Origin: Rhynchopus sp. YZ270_cl-10
Lineage: Eukaryota > Euglenozoa > Diplonemea > Diplonemida > Diplonemidae
Length of the DNA: 64,000 nt
Direction: 5' to 3'
Assembly: GCA_964035575.1 (NCBI GenBank)
Contig: OZ037901.1
Coordinates: 372,001 to 436,000, forward strand
The notes beneath the pieces are model-generated. The model was not told the origin of the DNA, ran no database searches, and was given only the letters and a program-made list of their open reading frames with translations. The position numbers and the translations under genes were made by a program. Below are positions 49,283 through 61,200 of the stretch, piece after piece. The number at the start of each line of letters is the position of its first letter. Positions within the stretch are counted from its first letter, which is position 1.

Positions 49283-52200
49283 ATGCAAATAAAAAGGGGT
49301 CCCTGCAACATGTCTGCAGGGGGTTCCATGCCATGGGCAGTGCTGTTGCTGCTGCTGGCCTCAGGCGTGCAGGAGAGCAGTGTGCACGCAGCAGACACAG
49401 CTACCACCACGCTATCACAGAGTGCTTCGCTTCCGACCGGGACGGCATCGTACACAAAGTCGGAGTCTGTGTCTTACAGTGGTACCGAAACGTATACAGT
49501 GACGGAAACGTTTTCAGAAACGATGACAAAGTCGTTGGTAGAATTTACCCATTTACGTCTGGACTTCTCTTCAACAGGGTTTCATCAAGGGGATGAAGTT
49601 CGGGTGCGAATTTCGACTGTGGTGCATACCTCAAGCAATACAGTGCCTGTCATCCATTCGGACACCTTTCTGCCGTTTTTGAATGCCTCTGCTCCAGGCG
49701 CGTCGGTGGACTTCCGTATGTTTGAAGTCGGTGTAGTGGACTCCTCTGTGACAACAACGTGCGCCTCCTTGGTCGCATCCTCCTCTCAACCGTACTTCTC
49801 TTCCATCGAATTTGGCGTGAAAGAAGGTGAGCCTGTCGATCATCAGTACACCCCATCTGCGCATTTTACTACCTACATTCCGGCAACGAACTTCACGTTT
49901 TGCGTTAAATACAATGACCCACAGTTTATATTTCCTGACGAAAACACTTGGCTTATGCTGCAGTACAATACAGAAAGCTATGCCACTTCTTCGACCCCTT
50001 CGGGCACATGGTACTTCACCCCTTCTCCGCCACGTGTTCGAATGTTGGTTCCTGTTGACCCTTCAGCTGGCGACTATGCACCCCTAGGGTTTGTCTCTGA
50101 CGGCACATTCGGCTTTACATTGAGCAGCACAGAGTGCAATACTTCCTCTTCCGACTCTGCCTGCGGAGTGGGCGACTCTGCAAAGATCGTTCCCGCTGGG
50201 TCACCCTGCACGATAGAGACCTATACCGGAGGGGTCTATGTTGGTGCGAACCTTGTTTCACCCGGAGGTGCATGGAGCACCTCAGGTCTCGCACGGTATC
50301 ATGAAGGAACCTATGCAGGCGGGGTAGGCAGAATCGCGGAAGGCACCGCATTGCCCTTTTCCACCACAACACAAACTGCTCAGGCGGCAGCAGGGGGGAC
50401 GGTGTATGGGTATTTCCGCTTGCCTGATGGACCTGGAGAATATGAGATCTGCTATTCCGCGCAAACTCAACGTGCAGAAGTGTACAGCGCCCAGCTAAAC
50501 AGCACCTACACCAATGTGACGGTCTCCGAACAGATCGAAGCACTGCCGGTCTGGACAAAGGTTTTCCTTTGCGAAGCAAGCGACACCTGCTTATACTCCG
50601 CAAACACCAGCATCTTCACTGTCCTCAACGCCACCATGGGGTGGACCATGTACGACCTTACCCCGCAATCCTGGGGTACTATCAAATTCTCTGGCGACAA
50701 CCTGCGTAGGGTTCCCTCTCAGGTTGCCACCACGTTGACACCAACGGGGGATGCATTTAGGATTGTTCCGAACTCTGCGCAGGATGCGTCCTTTCTTGTT
50801 TACCCTGCTTGCTTTGGAACGGCTGCGATGACGGTTTCAGGCGCAGCTTACGACGGTGGTGCAACACTAACCGGTGATCCAACAAACCCTGAAGACCAAA
50901 GCTTATCCTCCAATACAACCTACGGGGAAGCATTTGTCCCTGCAAGTGGTGACTACATAGTGTGCTATCGTAAATGGAATGAGTACGGCAAGTGGCGTGT
51001 ACTCTCCTACGACGCAACCCCGCATGAGGTCTTGGGTGGGATGAACTACTCATCAAACCTGCTGACCCCAGGGGTCTACGCGAATTCGCTGCAAAGACGC
51101 CGTCCGTTTCTAGCATGGGAGCTGCTCTCAAATTTAACCTACGCCGAAACAGAAACACCAGTGGTCATCAACGCAGTATATGGTGGAAGAGTAGACTCTC
51201 GCAGTTGGACCGGATTTCATGGTACCATTCTTCGTGTGGTGCCGTATAATCGTGGGTGTGCAGGAGATCAGACGAATAGCGATTTGACCGACCACTTTTC
51301 ATCTGATTGTGTCGATGGAGGAGAAGAAGAGTGCTCGGTGGAACAGCTTCTCGCAGGGCTTCCTTGCAAGGGAAGGTTTGAAAACGGAATGATTGACCGC
51401 GTCTTCTTTCAGGTGCGGATGCCTGTCCAAACGTCGCCGGCGACGAATCGTATTTGCGTGAAAATGGCCTGGCTCAATTGGATTTCACCGCCTCACATAT
51501 CAGAGTTGTCACTCAATTCGAATCCTTCTCTTTCTAGCCTCTCCGGGACCAGTTTGGAGCTGCTTGCCAAACCAACCCTCAGCCTTGCCTCAAAAGGGAT
51601 GCTAGAAAATATGGAAAAGATCGTCTACTTCTCCGACCTTTCTGGCAATCTGTCGACCAATGATATTGTGAGTTTCATCCCTTCATTTCGTACCTTTGAT
51701 ATTGGGGAGTTGGTTGAGGTGATTGGACCGCCATTAGCTGGACAGAACATTGTGTGGACGTTGAAGCCTGGTATGACCGGGCTTGTATGGGAGGTAACGA
51801 TTGAAGGCTATCGGATGTCGTTTCCGGATCATCAGGGTGGGTGGAGGAATGCGATCTTCCCGCCGTCGTCGTTGAAGCTTGAGGTGCAGGAGTGTTCTTT
51901 GAGTAGAAAGTACTTCAATGCGAACCAGATTGACTCCTCATTACAGCCGTACTGCCAAAAGCTGGGTGCAGGTGTACCGGCTACTGCAGGCATTATGTAC
52001 CCACCTTGCAGCTTAATGCCAAACGTTGCTTCGTTCTGTGCGCCGCATACCCTAAAGGAATGCAATACATCGCGTCTCATGAAGGACATCACCAAGCACA
52101 GTACAGACGGCAGCGACGACGTCGTCCCCCTCGATTCGGTTGCCTCAAACCTGCACGGCGTGGCGGCAGTGATCAGTGTACCCAAATACGCCTTCTCAGA

Positions 52201-55200
52201 GCTCTCGATATGCTACAAAGGCAGCAACGCAGGGTGGCTCCGCATGCAAGAAGGGGGCTCAGGATGGACAACGGGAACCCACTTCAAATCGGTGCGTCTC
52301 ACAACAAATGTGGTGCCGGCCCCGGGGAGAAGGCTTATCTCTGCAAAACATCAGCAGTTTTCGTTGTCACCGTCTATTGCGTTTGACTCCATCCGTGCGA
52401 AGTTTGTGCCCGACCAAGCGAACGTACTAAACGCAAACTGCCTGCAGCCCCCTGCAGGCACGGTCACAAACCACGCGGCGTCATACGTCAAGGTGAAGTC
52501 CTCTGTGTTCAGTGTGCTGCTTCCGTCGGAGGGCGGGTCGTTTTGGTTTTGCTTTCAGATATTATTGACGCCAACGGACACCTCCGACACGTGGATGCGT
52601 GTTGGGCCGTACACCCTCGAGGCAACAGGAATCCACTGGCGTTCCTCGGGGCAGCTCCTCAACATGGGTACTGCGAACATCGAGCTGGCCCGCACCAATG
52701 GTCTCTTCAACATCAACCCTGGAGCAGATATGACCAAGATCGTGCTTGCGAACGACACCTGCCATGCAACGGGTGTGTCAGGCATCGGCCCGCTCCTCTC
52801 CACCCCGGTGCAGAAGCTTGTGACCGACCTGGGTCCAACGGACGGACTCAACTCAGACGCATCCTTCGTGATCACGTTGCCTCCTGTTGCAGGGGACGTG
52901 CCTGCGATCTACCACGTCTGTGTGTACACATTCTTCGTCGCGACCTCAGAGTCTGCATGGGTCGAGGTGTCCCACGCGAGTGGAGGCCTCTTCGTGACGA
53001 AAGGGTCGGACATCAAAGGGTGGACCCTGCACAACTCGATTATCCCGCAGTATGACCTAGGGTTTGTGAATAAGAAGCTGGCTGTGGCGGGCGCGTCGAC
53101 TTTGCTGCCGTCGGCGGAGTACGGTTTCGTCATTTCCTTCGCGAAGCCGAAGTTTGTGCCAATCAACTTCAAATTTGTGAAGATCGGTGGCCCCAAACTG
53201 CGCATCCCTGCGAACTCCGATGGGCAGGGGTGGAAGTGGGAGTTCAACAGCGATGCGCTGCGTGGGTGCGACCCTATTGGCGTGCATGGCACGATGTCCG
53301 ACGACAACTGCCTTGGGAGCACCTGCACCTCTGGGGAATACGTCGGGGGCCATAGAAACTACTCCGTTGCACTGACCCTTCCCGACGTGGGTGTGTACCT
53401 CGTGTGTCTCCGCTTTGGGAACGACTCCTGGCTGCTGGTACCTGCAGAGAACGGCGACAATCATTTGTACACTGTGCCGTCGTACCTCCAATTCGAACGT
53501 GTGCGGGCAACCAACATATCGGTCGAGGATTTGCGTGTGTCTGGGCCAACAGCAAGCAGCATGGCCTCATGGTGCTCTGGGTATGCCTGCGGCGACAAAC
53601 TCAAGTTCGCAGGCTGGGGTGAGGTGTGCACACCACCACCCACGAACCACACAAAGGCACTGTCGCAGGGCTGGTTCGACCTCTCTTCATGGAACAGAGT
53701 TGCCTCGACAATCGCGTTTCACGACAGCAACCAAAAGGTGACTGCGTTCAACTTCCCCCCAGACAACTTCTACTCAACTGTTGTGAAGGTGTGTCTGTTT
53801 AAGTCCTCCGACTATGGAGACGTAGCAGCGCGCATGATGTCACTTCCTCCAACCAACTCAACTCTCAACGGAACAATCGATGCAAACAGCACCAACGGAT
53901 CAAACCTTGGTATGGGCAACGGCAACAGTATCAACGGCACGAACAGCAGCAACGGGACCAACACCACAGCACCACCAGCACCGATACTGCCTTACATTGC
54001 GAACAAGGACGTGGTGTACACCCTGTGGAACAGAGGTGACCCTGCTGAAGGGGGCGGGTCTGTGTACTGGAAGCCGCAGGGGGTCGTCGAAACATTGCTT
54101 GTGACAAGCAAGTTTGACCTGACCCAGCCGCTGACCTTGAATCCTGGGGAGTTGATTGAGTTCACTGTGCAGCCCGCCTTGCAGAACGTGCCGGTGATCC
54201 TCCAGGGCGTTGTGTACATGTCGTTGTGCTCAGATGTGGTTTGCACTGCCCTCAGCGCAGACCAGCCCTTCGTAGTGAATAACGTCGCTGGCTGCTACGG
54301 TGCCCCTGCAACACAGTACGGTTGGGAGCCATGGGGGCGCAGGCAAAACCTGAACCTATTAGGGCAAGCGACCTTCCGGTTTACGATATCATCGAACTGC
54401 CCGCCCTTCGGCTGTCTGGTCAGGTTCTACGCAAAGCTGGGCGGCGCGGTCGTGTGGTCTGACGTCATTTCCATTCTCTCAGGCGAGATCGGCATTCCCG
54501 ATGGCGTTACTGTGAACGACAAGGAGGTGCCAACCTGTACGGCGATCACTGATACCTGCAACGTCACCATATCCTGCATCCACAACGAGGAGTGCCCGGT
54601 CGTTATTGCGGCCAGGAAGAACGGGCCACGTCTGTACGCTGCGAGCGGCTTTATTACCCTGAGCCACCCGCCTTTGGAGAAGAACATCAGCACCCTTGGG
54701 TTTGGCAATCCGAAGATCAAGGCGTGGAACTCTAAGGGTGTGGCGACGTTCATCTTGACGCCTATCGTGATCCCTGGGGTGCTGCGGGAGAGCGTCGTGC
54801 TGGACATTGTGCTGCCAGTGGTGGGGACAAAGATCACTATACACATTACGAGACGAGTACCCGCGATGGCGCTGATCAGCGGGGTGCTTCCGCTGGACAC
54901 ACAGAACAACTCACACAGCTTTCGGGTCACCGGGAAGGTTCCGGTCCCCGTCTGGCTGCCGCTCACATCCCGCAGCCAACCAAAGGCGTCTTCATCATCA
55001 TTTCTGGTCGCTGCGACTGGGTCGTATCTGCAGATTGGTGTGCCATATGAACTGCGTTTCAGTGTCTTTGCGGAGGGTGTCATCAAGGTTGGGGTGAGTG
55101 ACAAATGGCTGATCCGCCTCTCTGTTTCGGCACCGGGTACTACTGTCACGGATTTGAACGGTGCGGAGCTGGGATGGCAGCCACCTGTGGCTGCACACAA

Positions 55201-58200
55201 CTCTTCTGAGCTGGGCATTGTGTTCATGGTGCAGGGTGGTACGGGGTGTTCCCGCCTCAACACGAACAAGCCGTCTCTAGGAAAGGCTTTGGGGCAGGGT
55301 TGCGACTTCTTCGTGCACATCAACGACACGGTGCTGGGTATCAAGCTCGTCTCGACACTGCGCACACCGGTGCGCATCCCTGCCACGACAGTGCGGGTGA
55401 TCGTACCAGGCGACTCTCTCTTCAATGCCTCAATGCAGCCTTCAAACGGGAACATCCGTGCACCCATACAAACGGGTGTGCAAGTGACAGTGATCCCTGG
55501 TACATTTGTTTTCGGAGAATTCGTGAACGATGAATTCCACTACGGAGGAATCTTCTCGTTGTTCGGTGCAAATGGGTTAGATCATATGGGGGTAAGGATG
55601 ACTGATGCGGACCCAGCGAAGGGGGTGTTGGTGAAGAAGTATCCGCTGTCAACGGTGTCGCAGGTGATCAACACGAAGACGAGTGAAGTGCAAGGTGTCT
55701 GGGCGGCATCCTGGACATTGAAGACAGACCGTGCCTGTGCAGGGTGCGTGTTCTCGTTCCATTCCGAGGGGGGTGCTTCGCCAGACTCTTTGCAGTCGTT
55801 TCTTACGGCAGATTTTTATGACGAGACGACGAAGCTTAAATGCACAGCATCTTCTCAAAAGGTGCAGTGGAAGTCGGATTCATTTGAATCCGAGTCGTTC
55901 TCTGTTGTGGTGGAACCGCACAATGCTGCAGGGGTGAACACGGTGTGGCCACGTCTGGTTGTTTCTTTGGTGGAGCTTGGGGTTGTCACTGCGGGCACAC
56001 TTTCTCTGACGGAGGCAGGCTCAAGCATAACACCTGTGTACGACAAATTGGGTGTTCAGGTGCAGGCCACGTCCTCAGGGCAGAAGGTCATCCAAGCAAC
56101 AATGCAGCTTGTCAACGGTCGTGCCGTGGCGGTCTTCCAGCTCAAGGCGTACGGCGTGGTGCCCACCATCCAGACCCTCTTCACCTCCACCATCACCACC
56201 AGCCTTGCCCAACCGGACGGCACTTTTAAACCCATTCTCTGCGAATTCGCTGCCCTCCTCATCCCTCTCCGCGTCTCCCCAACGGTCTCCTTCGGCATCG
56301 ACAGCTTTGCTGTGACTGGGGCCACGCCGTTGTGCGCACAGTGCCAAAACATTGGAAGCACCTGCCTCTGCAACCAATGGCTGACCGACCCTGTCGTACA
56401 CAAACGGGTGGAGTTCAAGGTCCTCTTTTTCAACACCACCTCCCTTGCGACAGTACGCAACTACCAAAACTACAACATCTCTGTACGGGTTGGAGCTGCC
56501 TTCCCTCTGTGGACATGCGACAGCCTGGGGCGGGGTGCCACCTGCATCACGTCTTCAGCAATGCGCCTGCAGAAGCGCTACGTAGACATTGCAGGCTACG
56601 ACGACCTGCACACAGAGCAGCACTATGAATACGGCGACTACGGCCCCGTCCACTTCGAGAAGCACGCCCAGCAGTACCACACCGCCTACAGAGGCGAAGG
56701 CGTCATCTCCCTCATCCCCGCAGACCCCACCCCCGCCCGCGACGTCTCCTTCGAAATCTGCACCGTCTTCCCCAGGTCCTCCGTCTCACCTCTCGAAGCG
56801 CTGGATACAGCAGTAGGGTGCATTCAGGTCCGTCTCTGGGCTACACCAGAAGCACCTCGTGTTCTTTCTATAGGATTGGCAAGTGTTGACCTTTCGTTTC
56901 ATGTGGTCGGCGCGGATCCGTCGTTTGTTGCGCTTAACTCTGGAGGGGAAGTGGCGTTTGCGAGGCAGAATGCGGGGAGTCGGGTGCAGCAGTGTGGGTA
57001 CCATCCGTCGCGGATCCGGTTCGTCGCGATGGTGTACTTTACGATGCCCGGCAAGCTGCAGCGTTACTGTATCTACGACCGGTCGGTGGTGGTGACAGTG
57101 GAGCATGGATACCCCGCAGCACGTCTGGTACCGAACAACGTTCCTGAGGCAAGAGTACGTACCAATGCAAGCGCAGCCTCCCCCTTAGCATCGTACACAA
57201 CGCTTTCGCAACGCTTCGTGCACGACCTGCCTCCATCCACTGCAGTAGAGTTCTCAGTTCTCAATGAGGTGCAGGCGGCGTCGTTCACGCTGTACGGCGC
57301 TACGAAGGGTGCAGACATCCTATCGTACACAACGTTGGCACGCTACTCCGCAGGGCACGTTACACCAGGGAAGTACACCTCCCTGCAGGTTGCCAATAAG
57401 GTGGTCTCGGTGGAACGTTGTCCCAGCACCACAACCATGGCCTGCGCAATAAACTCCTATTTAACGTCCTGTCCTGATGCTGGTATGGGTTGGGAGTATG
57501 TGCCTGCGAAGGTAGGGCTTCCGTTTCCGTTGCAGGTGTCTGTGGAGAACAATGAGCTGCGACGTTCCTGGTCGTATCCGGATTCATTGGTTTTGGTGGA
57601 GTCTGTTCCGGCAACGATGGGGTGCGGTGATGGGGGTGTGTTTAATTTGCTCAAAGTCAACCCGAGTCTTGACCATATTTCGCATCCGGTTGACTCCTTT
57701 GTGACGACAGAGGCAACGCAGGTCACTGGAGGAATCGGTCTGTCTTGGGTGCAGTTCTCCGAACCCTGCCAGTTTTGTGTCCTAAAGTTCACTCTCTGCG
57801 ACCCAGACACGCTCTCCAAGGCAGCGTGCCTCATATCAGGCCTAACCGAACTCCCCAACGGCCCACCCCTCGTCTCCCGGGTGCGTATCACAAAACCCTT
57901 CTCCATCGAAAAGTCGCAGGCAAACAAAGTCGTCGTCTCCTCCCAAATCCTCCCAAACCTAGGCACCACCCCTTTAGGGCAAACCATAGTACAGGTGGGT
58001 TCTGCGTTTACGTTGACCTTCTCGAGTGTCACGGAGATGGGCGGGGCAGGGTCGAATTGGGTGTACCGGTCTCCGGTTGACACGACGTTTTTTACTGTGG
58101 AGATTATGTCAAAGTGGATTGATTCTACTGTCATCGATTCTACAAGGGAGAAGTATGGGAATGGTGGTTTTATCGCACCGTTTACTGGGACGGTTGGGGC

Positions 58201-61200
58201 TTGCGCGGTGGATTCGGCGCTTTTTGATGGTTCATATGCTATAAAAGTTGCAGCTATACCTGACAAGCCTGTGACGTTTTCGTTTACCAGGTCGTGCTCG
58301 CAGTGTGAGGTGTGGATGCGGTACACTATGGGGAGTACGACAGCGTCGTTCTCCTTGAGGGAGAAGATCGGGAACGCGAAGGGCACGCAGTACCTCGTTC
58401 AGGCGTGCGGGGTGAAGTGGCTCCTTGCCGGCACACCGCTTCCTGCAGTGCAACGCCGCCGGCCGTTCTCTTTGACAGGCTGGCGCGCAGACGCGAACAA
58501 CATCGCTTCCTGGGACCCAACCGACACAACCGAACTGCAGGTCGTCACCCCTGGCCTTGGCATTGGAGGGAACGGTGGTGGCGGTGTATGGCGCATTCTC
58601 TCTCCAGCCCGCCTGCCCAATGGTACGCAGAACGTTGGGACGGTGCAGCCAACTGATGGAGTGGCAGTGGTTAAGCTGGAGGTGACGAGGTCGTGCTATT
58701 CATGCACATTGCAGGTGGATGTGTACAGCCATACGGTATCGGTCGTGACGACTGCAACAAAGCTGGTAGCGATCCCCGACGTAGAAGGGCAGGAGGTACA
58801 GGGCTGCTGCCGCAACGTCTCGCTCTTCAAATTTACCGTCTTCGCAGCCGATGAGTACGGAGACCGTGCCTACACCACAGGCGGGCCCACCCCCCTCTCC
58901 TGGTACTCTGCGCCCCCTAAGGTGGCTGCGGTCGCCCTCTCTGTCAAGGTCCCTTCTATGCCAAGAATTATCGCCTGGCGGACGGAAATGCCCCGCGAAA
59001 CCCCTTCGGTAACAATCAGAGGCTCCTGTGTGGTCAACGGCATCCCCTATGGGCAGCTCTGTGGAGAGGGCACTGCGCCGGGGAAGGTGGAGGTGGAGGT
59101 GTCGGGGGGGACGCTGACAGACTTTCCTATAGAGTTTGCGTTGTCGGATGGTCTGCCGGTCACGACAATGTTGTTTGGCAACCAGGCTGCGCCCAGGGTG
59201 ACGCGAGGGCTTGTGGCAACGGCGTTGGAGGTGAACAGAGAGGCGCCCATCCAGGTCAAGTCTGGTGTCGCGTTGTCGATTCCCGTCTTTGGTGTTGCGT
59301 ACTACGCGCTGGGGGTGGGTGCGGTGCCGACCCTGCAGGTTGCTTCGCTCGGGTTGACCACCGCCAGAGTGTATTACCAATGTGCAGCGTGTCCGGACTG
59401 TGTCATCCAAGGGCAACGTATCGTGTTTGCAAGTGGCCGAGCTCTAGTGGATGTGAAGTTAAAGTGGAGCAACTCATCAAGCACCAGTGTCGAGTGCATT
59501 GCCTTCGTAGAGCCGGCAGACCCCCGCATGGCGACAGTCAATTTTACAATTCAGTCCTCCATAACCCCAAGGTATACGTGGGTGTTTGTTACCACTCCGA
59601 CAATGATGGTGAATTATCCGCCAAAAGATCATAAAAAAGCGGTTGTGTCCCGAGTATTTGCTCCGATTGAGTTGGTCATCGAAGCGTACACACGGTTTTA
59701 TGAGGAGACAAGCCAAGGTGGTTATGTGCACTGGAATGCGACAGACTTCCCGGCTACGAAGCTGCTTGCAAAGACACAGCGAGGGAAGGAGTGTTTCACG
59801 ACGACGTCTGTGACCCTGGGGAGTTACGGTACTGTGCTGAGAGTGACGGGACACTATACGCAGCTGCCGTGCACTGTGGGGGGGCTGGTGGATGCGGGGT
59901 TGAACAGTCTATTTCCGATGGGCACGTCGATGTTCAACTCGTTGGAGACCAGCGCAACGGAGCCGTACGAGATGCGTCTGATGCCACAGTACGTAGGAGC
60001 TCTGCGGGTGGGGGTCAACTACACAGGGCTCACCGCATTCACCTCTGCTGGCCATCCTGCTGCTGTTACAGGGGAGAAGATCGGCATGCTTGTGCACGTA
60101 CTGCAGAAGGACGGCACCATCGCAGTGGGGGACTACCACACAGATGTGTTGGTGCGGCTGTCGAGGCCCGGCCGCGAGTTTGACTTTATCCAACGTGTGA
60201 AGGCAGGTGTCGTGCGCATGGTGATTGTGGTGACAGAGGAGACGTACAACAGACAGACAGGCGCAGAGGAGGCCTATGTTGTGCAGATCATCCCCTTCAA
60301 CACCTCCGTGCCCATCATCCAGCATACGGGGCTGCCTTCGCTGCACGTTGTCAGAAAGGGGCGTGTCCTGCAGGTGGAGTACCGAGGGCTGCCCATGCAG
60401 GGTGTGCAGGATGAGGCGTGGCGTGTGCTCGACGCGTCGTCTAAGTGGATGGTGGGGTACGCACTGCAGCTGCGGGTCAAGGCGCTGGACACTGCGGTGC
60501 CGCCGAACCTGGTGTATGACTTTACTGAGAAGGTGACCTTGGACTCTGCCAACATCCCGTGTGTGGGTTCGGACCAGAACCTCTCATGGCTCGCGGCCAC
60601 ATGCCTGCCCCCTCTACAGGGCGACCAACGGTGGCGTGCGGGAACACTGCCGTGCTCCTCTCAAGAGGTGCTCCCGTGCACAGGGTCCGTCTGGAGCAGC
60701 TGCACCGAACCGCCTCTGCCTGGAGCGGACGTCGAATATTTGACTAAACACTCTGGGGTCTTACATGGTGTGCTGGCTTCCATCGAAGGAAACGTTTCGA
60801 CCGTCGCAACACCAGTGTCAACAGTGAGCATTGCGACGAACCAACTGCACAACAAAGGCTGTCTCGTGGGGAGCACTGCAGACGCGAAGTCGGTTGCGCT
60901 CATTGAAAACGGCATCTCCGTGATAGGGTCGGTGCGGTTTGATGCGGAAACCACACAGGATGCGTACTTCCGTCTTGTAAACAGTGCGGTCGGCGTGAAG
61001 TACTCCTTTGTCCGCGCACAGTACGTCTTCTCGATAACCTTCTCCGACATTGCGTGCGACCTCCCCATCCACAAACCTAAGGTGTACGAAGTCACCACCC
61101 CAGCACCTACACCAAAACCTCCAACAAGCTTTCTCACCTTCGCGCCAAAGAACATAACAAACGCACCCCCACTCTTTGTTCCGGTGCTGAATGAGTCGCT